The notes under the pieces were generated by a model that did not search any database, was not told the origin of the DNA, and saw only the letters and a program-made list of their open reading frames with translations. A stretch of 64,000 nt of DNA from the NCBI GenBank assembly GCA_964035795.1, contig OZ038320.1, positions 28,615,855-28,679,854 of the forward strand, read 5' to 3'. This DNA comes from Pterobdella sp. o SKG-2022 (taxonomy: Eukaryota > Annelida > Clitellata > Hirudinida > Piscicolidae). Positions 1 to 10,809 of this stretch are shown here, piece by piece. Position numbers and translations under genes: made by a program. Positions within the stretch are counted from its first letter, which is position 1. Each line of letters opens with the position of its first letter.

Positions 1-3000
1 TTCTAGTTTTTATTGACGTGAAAATTTTTTTTTTATTTGAGCATTGCAAGTGAAGCTTTTTAAATTTTTAGCTTGTTGGACTTCACCATCTGGCTAAAAC
101 GTTTGGTTGAGTCAGCATTGAATTAAAAATCATCGTCAAACATGATCTTTACACTCGGGAATTTACAAGAGATATGTAGATAAGTAAACGACCCGTTATA
201 ACTGTCTTATCGATCTAGTTTTTGGCAGCCATAAAGGGCAGCAGTATAAAATCCTCATTAAATTTATATAAGGAAAAACATATTTCAAAAGATAAAGGTG
301 AAAAAGAATCTGAAAGCAAGAGCATACTATGGTTAAAATGACTCTCAGTATATCCGTCTACTTTAAAAAAAAATTCAATGTAATAATTTTATTTGTTTGG
401 AGTGTATTTATAAATGAAAAGAAAAATTAAAAATCGTCTAAAATCGAAAAATTTGTTTCCAAACTGTTTCTCAGTTTCAGTCTTATCTTTTATTTTTATA
501 TTTCATCTACTCAATTCAATCGATTGAATCTTTCATATTCCATTTCAAAAAAAATTTCAATTACATTTTGTAATGAAACTTCGTGCTAGTGACTTAAAGT
601 ATATGAAGAAATTGAAATACTTTCATATTAAAAAAAATGTATGAATAGCTAAACAGTCTTTTCTGTTTATGAAGGCCTAATTTTGAAAGTATTTAAAAAC
701 CTAAAAATGTTGAAGCTAGTTATTTTTTTAAAAGTAATTTGCTTTTTTTCAGAGCCTTCACAACAGTTTTCATGGTAACGAATCATTTTTAAAGATCAGA
801 AAATTTTAAACTTGGAAAAGATTTAAGAAAGATTTGACAAAATTTGAATTGTTCCAGAAGACACATTGTATTATCAAAAAAATTTATAGAAACTAAAAAC
901 AACTTGTATATTTGAATGAGAAATCAATATAGAATTATATAACTTCGTTATGTTAAGAAAATGATTATTTCTATATGAACTAATACCATTAACAAGTAAC
1001 TACAAATATTTTTGTCAATTTCTTTACTCACTGGCACAAATATTGATTGAAAATCACTTACATTTTCGTAACAAAATTTTATCACGTGTTTGACTCTAAA
1101 AAGATGTTTTAGCGAAAAACTTGCTAAGCTCAAATGAATAAATGAGCAGATGATATGGTAATACACCTACAAATAGTACAGACATAAAATAAAGTTGAAG
1201 CGATTGTCTTAATTAAATAGCTTTTTCATTCAACTTACGAACTTAGACAAATGAAAACTTCAGAATTGCAAAATAAACTCTCTATTTTCAGTCAACCTCA
1301 ATCAAAACAAACAAGAGAATGATTATGATATTATTCATTAAATTGAAAAATAACTAAGAATTAAATTTAAAAGGTATTTTTAATATTGATAAAAATTTAT
1401 ATTGTCATAGATACAATTTGTCTTAAGCAATATGAGATTCCAATGTCCTAAATCTTTAATATTTAAGCGGTTTATTCAGAATGTTTGTTCAAAAGCTATA
1501 TTTCATGATTTTTCTGTATCTTTTTAACAATGAATAAAATTTTTTAAAACTTATATAAAAACGATACATCTGAATCAGGCTTGCTTTTTCGAGTTCATAA
1601 AATACATTTAAAAAAAAGTAATTTTATTTACTGTTACCCTCCGTAAAATGACAAAAACAATACCAATTTTCTTATTGTATTTTATATACGACACTATTTT
1701 GAGTCGAAAACACAAATTCAAAGTTATGAAAAGTTCCTAAAAGTGTATGTTTTGAACGAAATGCTGAAATAAAAAAAAATATGCTATGAATGCGAAACAT
1801 TTCTTTAGAAATTTTTCAATGTTGAGTTTTTATGCTAGGAGGAAGGATTCATAAAAGAAACACACCATAAAAAACGTTGATAATGTGAGTTCGAAAAAGA
1901 TTAGTAAAACATAAAAAAATGATAGAAGACCTTTATTTCTACTCAAGCTCAAAAAAAATTATTAATTTTTAGAATTCTACTTTCAAGTAATTTGAAGTAT
2001 GGATTCACCCATGGGTTTGTTAAAAGAGCTGACCTGTAAGCGAGCGAACCTTCGAAGTGATTAAGTTGCAACTAAACTGATTTGATTTAGCTTTATGCAC
2101 TTTTGAAATAGAATTTATTCATGCTGCTGTAAATGAATTTGATTTTCTAGAATTATTTATGTTGGGTTTATTCATTGAAACTACCATTAAAGAAAATTGA
2201 GGATTCATTGCTTTTTTAATTTCACACAGTAGCTTCAATTTATGAAAAAAAATTTAAAAACCGTGGTTATTCCAAAAATTGAGCTGAATTTTTGATAAGT
2301 ACAATTTATCATAATTCATTATTATCCAGTATTGATTATTTCATTCAAAGGCATAATTAAAAATAGAAGAGAAAAACTATTATACCAGATAAAGCAATTA
2401 TTATTATAAACCTTTCGTTTTGAGTTAAAACATAGTTACGAATTAAACAAAAAAATTAGGAACACAAGTAAAAGAGTTTTTTCCATGAAGCTCTGTCTTT
2501 TGCCATTATTCGCAGTTTCAACAAGTCTTCGTGACTATCGAGCATTATGTTTAGTGCTTCAGGTCTTCTGCTTTAAGCCCCGAAAATTGAAAATCGCGAA
2601 GGCGGTTGTGCGGTTATTATTTTTCTCTCTTCTTTTTTTTTTATTCAAATTTATAATAATTTTTTCATTCTTTTGAGATATTCCGTTAAGAAAGGACATC
2701 ACCCTTTCAGTAAAAATATTGTTAAATTCAGAGATTTTAAAATTCAGTTCGACTGACCAAAAAAGATAAATCAATAGCTGTTTTTTCCTTATTTAAAAAA
2801 AAACCTTAATAAAAAAATATTTTTAACAAATATTTTTAAAAAATAAAAAAAACAACTTTTTTGTTACTTATCGAACTACCCGCGTAAACCCTGTCTTTTT
2901 TCCGCTCAACACTCGTGATAATACCGTCCGATTAGCTCATCTGGATAAAGATTATGTGAGTTTAGCTTTTAAAAAAATTAAAGTGTTTCTATGCAAATCA

Positions 3001-4093
3001 TCGAACTTGAAAACAAAAGAAATTAATCTGACTCTAAATAATTCAATCCTTTTCCAAACACCAATCAAACAAAAGGCTGTGATTGTCTTTTGAGAACCAG
3101 AAGAATTTGTGATGATTTTTTTCTCAAACCACTTTGAACTGATCAAAACAACTTTCTACATCATCAAAAAACACTAGCAATTGAATTATCAATAGTTTCG
3201 CGTTTTCTTTTTTGTAAAAAAAACAATGGAAAATACTTATCTTGATAATGTTGTTCTAACAAATTCACCGGTTTTTAAATTATTTTTTTAAGCCAAAAGT
3301 TTGAAAATTTTTTTTTTGCTTCTTTCTACTCCGGTAGTATTATATGTGAAAAAGAAACATTTTTCATGAGTTAAAAGCATTACATGTGAATTGTTCAACT
3401 TCAATGCCTTAAAAATGCTTTTTTTTGTTCATGGACTGAGTGATATTCACAGCTTTTGTGTTGAGATTTTGTTGAATAGCGAGATAGCTCAAAAGCTTTT
3501 TTATCACGAATGTACAGTTAACAGAAGTTTTTTAGGTATTAAATGGTTGTTGTTCACAATCCACGTTTGATTATAATACGACCAAGCTTGTTAATGCATC
3601 TGAACTTCAGTGGTAAAAATTAATTAGTATATTCGAGCTTGTAAATGATCTTTGTGAGAAAAGTTTTAGAGACATTTTGTAAAATTTTTGATTTTTTGAT
3701 CATTATTGAGACGTGATATTAAAGCATTTTATTGTCAATAATGGTTCTAGTACTTTTGCTTAAATTGAAGATATCAAAAGCTATTGAAGCAATTTTTTTT
3801 TGTATTGCAGGCTATACAAATATCAAAAGCAATAATGAGATTATAATGTAATAGCCAAGAACGTCAACTATTTGAAAAATTTTATATATTATAAAATAAA
3901 AATAATTCTGACTTTTTTAGGTCAACTTTAGGAAAATTTTTTGGAAATTAAAGATGTACAGAACAGTATATTGAAGATAGCATAACAGTGGTTTTTTGCA
4001 AAAAAGTCGCATGTCTGAAATATATTGTTTAGTGGAAGTTTACGGTGTCTTTTTGAATGATTGTAATAAGAGAAGATGTGTAAAAAACTAGTC
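1..4093. other. Intergenic, no supported gene
   Basis: No open frame here has a domain, splice context or composition that supports a gene. The sequence is A+T-rich with many homopolymer runs. A less A+T-rich patch at about 2500-2625 is unassigned. A tRNA-like A-box occurs at 2926-2960. Confidence 0.6.
2926..2960 (+). repeat. tRNA-like A-box fragment
   Basis: The string TTAGCTCATCTGG, preceded by GTCCGA, resembles a tRNA 5' half with an A-box. It is followed by a decayed arm and no recognisable B-box. It could be a worn SINE head or chance. Only the A-box is visible. Confidence 0.2.
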
Positions 4094-4190
4094 ATGACGG
4101 ACCCTCGCGAGGCTTCAGCAGTCACCCGTCCAAGTACTAACCGGGTTAGACGTTGCTTAGCCCGTTTGTGCTCAAAATGCTAATGGCAGT
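4094..4190 (-). pseudogene. 5S rRNA-like relic
   Basis: On the minus strand, positions 4160-4121 read like the internal control region and loop of 5S rRNA: the AAGCAACGTC block, then GGTTAGTACTTGG, then ACGGGTGAC. The flanking 5' and 3' parts are only loosely 5S-like, and I see no complete terminal stem. It stands alone, not in an array. It is most likely a decayed 5S copy or the head of a 5S-derived (SINE3-like) retroposon, though a fast-evolving real 5S gene cannot be excluded by eye. Confidence 0.6.
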
Positions 4191-4290
4191 AATTTTTTAT
4201 TGAAACTTTTGTTCATATCTTAAAAAAATTTCATAAAAACACAGGAAAAAATAGATTTCAATTTTGGAAAAAAATAAGCGAGATACAGGG

Positions 4291-4325
4291 TGATCTCATA
4301 TGAGATCAATGGGCGCATTAAATTT
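4291..4325. repeat. Palindromic dispersed repeat, copy 1
   Basis: TGATCTCATATGAGATCA (4291-4308) is a perfect 18-nt palindrome followed by ATGGGCGCA. A related sequence with an imperfect palindrome and the same trailer lies at 15031-15056. The shared trailer makes simple coincidence less likely. Confidence 0.45.
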
Positions 4326-4805
4326 TACAAAACATTAGCTTTGTTAACGTTACCTACTTTATCATAGTTTTGAATAAAAAAAATTTAATAAAACACTGGT
4401 TTCAAGTTTATAACCATGTTATGAAGCCTTTTTCAACAATAACTTACATCATCGAGTGTGTGCGTCTCTAAACATTCCTATAACTTTTCAAAAATTTCCA
4501 TCTTTTATGATGGTTTCAAAATTAAAAAAATCGAACTTCACGTATCATTCTTTCCTTATGTTAACTCATTTTTTTAACGTTCATTAAAATATAAGTTTTA
4601 CGATCAGCTTGAAAAAATAAAATTTTTACCAAGCTTGTTCTTATTTTTAGATTAGATTCATGTTTCATTAATAAGCCAAAGTTGTTATTAACAAGAGCTT
4701 TGATATACTTTTTATATAGTTTAAAAATTATAATAGGCTCAACAAATTGACTTGTTTTCATAAACTCAAGTACATTTACTTCAAATCGACTGAAATTCAA
4801 AATGA

Positions 4806-5348
4806 ATGACATATTCCCACAGAATCATAATGGTGATGGCACTCAACAACAAAAACAGCACGAACATCACGATGCCTTCGGAAGAAAGCCTCTCAGGCAA
4901 CATACAAATCTTTCTTATTGTAGTCTACTCTTTCACAACTTTTTTGTCTGTAGTTGGAAACTTTTTAACTATTTCAGTCTTTCTAATGGGCAGAAGATCA
5001 CGGACAGATTTGAGATGGTTTTTAATAAATTTAGCGATCACAGATTTAGTAATGGCATTTTTTTGTATGCCATTTACTTTCACTTACACAATGCTACAAA
5101 ACTGGGTATTTTCTCCACCAATGTGTCCATTCGTTCTCTACATGCAGTGTACTGCAGTGACAGCAAGCGTCTGCACTATTACTGCCATCGGGATAGATAG
5201 ATTTTGGGGGGTATACTACCCTTTGAAATCAAGAATAACAAAATCGCGTTCTAAAAGTGTAATTGTTTTGATCTGGGTAGTTTCTTCCTTGCTTCACATT
5301 ATCCAACTGTTTGTTGGCAAAGCCATACCAAAGGAACAATTAGCTTCA
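4806..5348 (+). CDS. GPCR exon 1 (N-terminus to TM4)
   Basis: Encodes residues 1-181: the extracellular N-terminus, TM1-TM3, the DRF motif and TM4 (W157). It ends at TCA before donor GTGAGT (5349), phase 0. TM4 lacks the usual proline. Confidence 0.88.
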
Positions 5349-8300
5349 GTGAGTTATCACTATTATTAATTTTTTATACATTTTTCTTTCTATTCATTAT
5401 TTTTGAAAATAGACAAAAATTACTTTATTGTTTAAAATTCTCCGTTTACGAACGTTTGACGTTTTCTAGGTTGGTTTCATTCATCAGAGGCTTCAATTGC
5501 TAATTGCTCTCATGAGAGTTGTATTTTATTAGTCAACTTTAAAGTAATCTTTTTGTGTTTTTTTAGAAAAAAATCATCTGTGAATTTTACCATAAATTCA
5601 AATTGTTTTATTCTGAAAAACAAAAAACAATTAGTTTCATTATTTCACGAGAAATAATTTATCTTAGAAAAAAAAATTGTTTGTTTTTAGTGTCAGTTTT
5701 AATCGGACACTTTCATTAGCTTAACTAAAACTTTTCTCAAGTTGATCTCACATTATCAAGTTGCTAATAATTATAACTTGCTTAATTAGTTTGCTACAGA
5801 TAATTTTTTAAAATAACGTTGATAGCATTCAAAAATTTTACCACTCCTATTTCATCCTTCTTATCCAACCTCATTAAGAAAATCTAATTCGAGGTTACTT
5901 GGCTTTTCAGTTTCAATTTTTCCCATTATGAGCCTTCTCACTAACAATATATCTGAGAGAATGCAGACGCGCGTTTTGAAGTTTTCAACCATTTGGCATT
6001 AGACGTCACCCTCATTAATTATTTCTGAATTTTGTCTAAAATCATACTTTTTAAACTAGATTACAACAGTATTTGACACGAAAGGGTTTCGGTCGCCTGA
6101 GTTAAAAGTTGTTTCGATTATTATTATTGTTTTAAATAATAGCGATATTATTGGTTTAGATAATGATACGTGAAAAAATTAAAATGAATTGGGTTTAAAA
6201 AAAGCGAAAAATAAATTTAAGATTAGAAAAAAGAGAAAGAAAGGTAAAATAGAGGTAAGTTGAAAGACGAGAAAGGAAAAACAAAAGACATGGTTCGAAA
6301 GTTGCTGAAGTTTCAACTTTATATTTTTGAATATAGGTTTTTACACAAAAATTAACAAAAACGCTAGACCTGAGTGAAAATAAAATGGCTAGTTCTTTCC
6401 TGCTGCAATATACTTCGGGCCCGAGTCAAATGCTCAGACCTTTAAAGGTAGAAAAAAATTTCATTTCTTAAAAAAATAAGATTAGAAACTTTTGAGTGCA
6501 AATTTTTTTAGAAACCATTATGATTGATTAATTTTTTGAAATTTTTTAGAAGCACAAATATCCATAGCAATATTGATTGAAAGTTTTATATATTTCAATT
6601 TCCAAAGAGCTTCATGTTGTTTGATCAAGTTTACCGTCAGTTCACATCAATTCTCAAAATTATTTTGGCCTATACTACTTACAACTTAATTTTCAAAGAC
6701 TTTTTTCAATGCTTATTGCATGATAAAACTTTTAAAAAACTTTTCTATAGAAATAATCATTAGTTTTCTTTCTGAAACGCATCTTAAAAGACGTTTTCAG
6801 GGCTAAAGTTGTCTCAAAATTTTTATACAACTTAGATCTCCATCAAACACCAATTTTGAAATTAAATATACATAAACCTTAACTTCAAGTTAGAATGTGT
6901 GGAAGTGTGGCCAGAACCAACTATCATGTATCGTAGGTTTTACACATCATTCCTTTTTGCGGTGGTATATCTCTTGCCTTTAGCCATCCTCTCTTTCACT
7001 TATGGCCTGGTTATCTGCAAGCTGTGGAAGCGAACAGCACCAGGGAATGCAGATAAATTAAGAGACAACAACCAAACTCAATCGAAGAAAAAGGTGATTC
7101 TGAAATTTTTAGACCAAAAATGATTTTTTCAATAAATTAATTAGAAGTAAAGGCTATAATTTCTAAACGTTTGGCTGCATTATAAAACTGTAGTTTAATA
7201 AAAAAAACACATTATCATATTTTTTTTGTGAATGTACAAAAATTTTTTTTGACTTAGAATCTAAAGCAAGTTAACATTGAATCACGTGTTTTATTTCAAC
7301 ATATATTTATTGCCGATGAGATGTTTTTGATAGATATTTTTTATGTTTATTCGATTTTACTTTGGAATTTTTTAGGTTAATATATTTGAAACATAAAATT
7401 GAATTATATTCAATTGAAAAGACTTTTGGGAGTTTATTTTATTCCACGAAGCTTTTCATAAGATGAAATTACATTATCAAGTGGAGGTACAATTTGATGA
7501 TGTAAGTTCATCTTACGAAAAGCTTTGTGGAATAAAATAAATTCCCAAAAGTGTTTTTAATTGAATGTTTACGTTTGGCTCAAAGAATTAAAAAAAAATC
7601 GAATTGAGAAACAATAAAAATTTATTTTTATAAATTGGCACGAATTCAACTCTTTTGAATTATTTTAAAAATCAAATTAGAAATGAGTGCTCTTCATTCA
7701 AGCAAAGATATTAATTTAACTTGAAACTGAGTTTTGTATGAAATATTACTTTTTTAAAAAGCCTTGAATGCCAAGTTAGGTTCAAGTCTTGATTATGAAT
7801 CTAAATAATTTTATAAAAATATATTTTCAGCTAAATCGATAATGTAACTAAATGAAAACTTATGAGTAGAAACTTTCAGTAAAAAATATTGGACTTTACA
7901 CGTCGATTTCTTTTCCATAATTAAGCAATGAAAAGCACAATACAACGCATGTTTTTTATCAAATACAAGGAGCCTTTGGGACTAGAGTGAAACATCAAAA
8001 AATTGATTAAAAAGAGAAAAAAAAACTTTGTGAATGACCATAACTAAGACAATGGAACCACAAAACAAAAAAAATGTAAAGTTTATTTATTTTTTCTTTG
8101 TTTCTGAACTTAATTTTCACAATTCAAAAATTGAATGTTATCAATTTTGTATTGAGTCCAATGAATATATAAAGTATGTAATGTAATGTAATGCGATATT
8201 TATAAAGCTCTTTTCTTTATACATCAAAGCACTTGCTACAAATTTAATGTAGGGAAAACACACTGTAGAATCGGTGCTAATTGCCGGCCCACACCGGATC

Positions 8301-10167
8301 GTACCCGGTAACTTTAGATAATTAGTCTAACACTTTACCACTGAGCTATATGGGCCAACGGTGTCGTTTCATGTCCAAGGTTCTTTGCAGGGGCACACTT
8401 GAGCTGAACTATTTTGGTCGACAGCAACTAAAAGATTAAAAGCTAAAAAAATTTTACCTGAAATTCAAGTTTATTCAGAAACATTTTTCTATACTTTATA
8501 TATTCATTGGACTCAATACAATGATAACAGACACAAAAAACAAAATACTTTATTGATTGAAAACAAAGCTTTTTCCTAAGTCAAGCTTATATTATTGATC
8601 GTTCATTTATTGAGTTTTTATGTTGCGAACTATTTTCAATTGTTCGCTATATGAAATAGATAGCTATAAAACATCATAAACAACTGGTGGAAAAATTGAA
8701 ACATAAAAATTGATAGCTATTGAAAAAAAAACATGAAGAACATATGACTAAAAAAATAAAAACTCATAATAATAATTATAATTATTATTATTATTATGAT
8801 AATAATAAAAAAAATAATATAAATATAAGGTAAAACAAAAATTATCATTGCGAAAAAGATTTTTTTCAACTATATAAAACCCACGATGTATCAATATTAA
8901 CAACCAAATAACATGAAACTAATTGATGGTGACAGGTAGTGAAGATGTTACTTTTGGTGGTCACTCTCTTTGGAGTGTGCTGGCTGCCTTTACATTTGTT
9001 CTTCATATACTTCGACTTTATCCGAGACCAAGATAAGCCTCTCACAGAAAAAGAATCTTCGATGGCTATTGCTGTCTATTGTTGTGTGCACTGGTTGGCA
9101 ATGGCAAACTCGTTTGTTAATCCTATTATTTACCTGTTCTACAACAACAACTTCAGGGTTTGTTTAATTTCTTTAATTCAAAACGTATGCTTATGAGACA
9201 TTTGAACCCAGAATAAACATTACTTTTTTACATAACTATTTGAAGTTTTTTTGAAAAGATTTTAGTGGGTTCTTTTATTGTTTTCTGAAACTGAAAACAT
9301 TTTGTTTTTCTTAGAATGATAAATGAACAATCTTGCAAAAGCATGAAATCAATTTTTTAATGGGGCTGCAATTTTAATCTTTTTTACTTACTCTTTTAGA
9401 ATTTTTCTCTGGTGGAACGTAGCATTTTGTTAAAAATTAGTGAGTTTCAAGAGACACATGTTGGCCAAAAAGTTTGAAAACTCAAAAAACTTGGAAAAAA
9501 ATTATTTTTTGCGAAATTTTCTGAATTTCACGTTGAATATCGATTATTGTATTGAGTTGAAGCTATTTTCATTTTTTTTATTTAGTTGATAAAGTTTTAT
9601 GAATTCATTGAATAGGTTTTGCTATTTAGCTTTTTTTCTTTAAAGACTTCGAATATTCAAAAAATCAAAGTAAAAAAAGGTTTTATGCTGAAAAAAAATT
9701 GTTGTATGGAAGATTTGAAAAATTCAACTAAATGACAAATTTGCATTCGAAGTATTCCATTTAAACTATAGTTTTTGAATCAAGAAAAACAAACTAAAAT
9801 AAATGGTGTTTTGAAGTTTTCATGGAAACAAATTTTTCTGCAATTTTCTAATGTGTTTTGAAGTTTACAATGTCACTATAAAATAGCAAAAACAATTCTT
9901 GATATTAAAAACTTTTTCAAACATCTAATTTGTTATTTTGTTTGTCACTTAAGAAAATAAACTTATGAATGATAACTTACTGCATAAAAAGATAAAAAAC
10001 CATTCAATGCCTAAAATTACACTAAAGAAAAAAAAAATTTTACAGATTAAATTCTGAGTGAATTATCATTGTCTAATAAAAACATTCAGGGTTTGTGCTA
10101 TAAACTGAACTGTGATAAAAACAATGTTTCCAACACCACTCTTCTACGTTCAAATCAACATACTTGA
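4806..10167 (+). CDS. Rhodopsin-class neuropeptide GPCR, four exons
   Basis: Class A G-protein-coupled receptor, probably peptide-gated, in the plasma membrane. Exons 4806-5348, 6890-7093, 8936-9157 and 10090-10167 join in phase 0 to give 348 residues. Visible landmarks are two N-glycosylation sequons near residues 17-22, GN at 51-52 (TM1), NLAITDL with D80 (TM2), C107 before TM3, DRF at 131-133 in place of DRY, C184 in loop 2, P211 and Y219 (TM5), CWLP at 264-267 (TM6) and HWLAMANSFVNPIIY ending at 315 (TM7). The TM6/TM7 signatures resemble tachykinin, leucokinin and NPY-type receptors; the ligand is unknown. The start is uncertain: ATG at 4806 is preceded by an out-of-frame ATG at 4802, while in-frame ATGs at 4830 and 4836 have better context. 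The last exon is the least certain. Confidence 0.85.
5349..6889 (+). other. GPCR intron 1
   Basis: A 1541-nt intron from GTGAGT to acceptor TTCAAG at 6889. I see no repeat, RNA gene or conserved block apart from unassigned G+C-richer patches near 5940-6010 and 6385-6440. Confidence 0.7.
6890..7093 (+). CDS. GPCR exon 2 (ECL2, TM5, part of ICL3)
   Basis: Encodes residues 182-249 with the loop-2 cysteine C184, TM5 (P211, Y219) and a basic third loop ending in KKK. The acceptor is AACTTCAAG and the donor is AAG|GTGATT. It is in phase 0 on both sides, and it continues into KMLLLVV of exon 3 as is typical of peptide GPCRs. Confidence 0.87.
7408..7566. mobile_element. MITE-like inverted-repeat element
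   Basis: Two 66-nt arms (7408-7473 and 7501-7566) are reverse complements with about six mismatches in the inner 63 positions. They enclose a 27-nt centre (7474-7500) containing CAAGTGGAGGTACAA. It has no coding capacity. It sits inside GPCR intron 2. The long near-perfect arms fit a small non-autonomous DNA transposon or fold-back element. A one-armed relative lies at 10724-10809. I could not identify a clear target-site duplication or superfamily. Confidence 0.75.
8147..8521. mobile_element. Element bounded by perfect 31-bp inverted repeat
   Basis: Positions 8147-8177 and 8491-8521 are exact reverse complements over 31 nt (left arm starts TTGTATTGAGTCC). After a 3-4 nt gap, the outer flanks also share TGTTATCA. 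The 313-nt interior holds a tRNA-derived SINE next to the left arm. This could be a TIR element into which a SINE jumped, or an inverted duplication of the insertion site. No coding sequence is present. Confidence 0.6.
8178..8358 (-). mobile_element. tRNA-Ile-derived SINE, copy A1
   Basis: Read on minus from 8358, it starts with GGCCCATATAGCTCAGTGG (A-box), an anticodon-like arm TTAGA-CTAATTA-TCTAA, and a B-box GGTACGATCC followed by TGGGCC that can pair with the 5' GGCCCA. The head resembles tRNA-Ile(AAT) with one inserted base. It is followed by a non-tRNA body (GTGTGTTTTCCCTACATT), an AGAGCTTTATAAAT tail and short ATTAC repeats at the 3' end (8178-8195). The decayed pairing argues against a working tRNA. 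A relative lies at 30611-30775. Confidence 0.7.
8766..8806. repeat. ATT/AAT microsatellite
   Basis: An AAT run followed by an ATT run and another AAT run, in GPCR intron 2. Simple sequence. Confidence 0.7.
8936..9157 (+). CDS. GPCR exon 3 (TM6-TM7)
   Basis: Encodes residues 250-323: VVKMLLLVV, CWLP (TM6), extracellular loop 3 and TM7 with NPIIY at 311-315, ending NNNFR. The acceptor is GGTGACAG and the donor is AGG|GTTTGT. Phase 0. Confidence 0.88.
10090..10167 (+). CDS. GPCR exon 4 (C-tail, probable)
   Basis: Acceptor AACATTCAG (10081-10089), then 25 in-phase codons starting GLCYKLNCDKNN and a TGA at 10165-10167. Two cysteines soon after helix 8 could be palmitoylated. The tail is short for the family. 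It is supported only by phase, the acceptor and the nearby AATAAA; an alternative or additional C-terminal exon is possible. Confidence 0.5.
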   Translation, partial: GLCYKLNCDKNNVSNTTLLRSNQHT

Positions 10168-10290
10168 TTCAAAATTTTTTATACTTTATTACAGCGCTTA
10201 TTTTTTTATAACGATCCTCAAAACGTTAAGTAGTCTATTGAAAAATATAATTCATATGGGCTGGACTAAAAAAAATAAAAATTTGAGTGA

Positions 10291-10296
10291 AATAAA
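10291..10296 (+). promoter_or_regulatory. Candidate poly(A) signal of the GPCR
   Basis: AATAAA about 124 nt after the proposed stop codon. Such hexamers are common in A+T-rich DNA, so this is only positional support. Confidence 0.35.
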
Positions 10297-10723
10297 ATTC
10301 TGTAAAAAACACAAAGGTTTTTAGGGTTCTCAAATATTTGAAGCCTCTTGATCGAGCTAGTCATTATTAGCTCAATCAATGTTTCAATGTTGCAGTTCAT
10401 TTCAAATGAAAAAATATCCGTATGAAACTTCACGTATAGGTTAGATACAAAAATTTAATTAATTAGGTTTGATTTTTTTAAATTATTAATTGAAAATGTT
10501 GTTTAGTTAACCAAAAGCTTTGTATTTTAATGAAATTTATTTGTGTTCTTAAATATACTCGTTATAAATAAAAAATTGAAAATCAGTTTTCCGCCGAAAT
10601 AATGGTTTTTAGGGTATATTTCATATGAAATTTTTCTTTTAATGCTTTTGCTGAAAGGCTTTTTAACGTAAGATACGTGTGTCACCGAAATTTACCTTTT
10701 AATTCTTTGTGCCAAACATAAAT

Positions 10724-10809
10724 ATTCAAATGAAAGCACTTTTAGAAGTTTATTTTATTCCACGAAGCTTTTCGTAAGATGAACTTACATTATCAAGTGG
10801 AGGTACAAA
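10724..10809 (+). mobile_element. One-armed copy of the MITE-like element
   Basis: Matches the left arm and centre of the 7408-7566 element, from ATTCAAATGAAAGCACTTTT through TTATTCCACGAAGCTTTTCG to CAAGTGGAGGTACAA. The right arm is absent. It agrees with the right-arm version at several positions where the two arms of the full copy differ (CGTAAG, GAACTTACA), so it is an independent copy and not a duplicate of the first. Confidence 0.75.

Noticed and set aside
2485..2676. 63-codon plus-strand ORF in a G+C-richer patch
   Set aside because: It ends in a hydrophobic run made by T homopolymers, with no domain, partner exon or promoter evidence.
4802..5200. 132-codon ORF overlapping GPCR exon 1 in another frame
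   Set aside because: A shadow of a well-supported receptor exon; composition follows the receptor frame.
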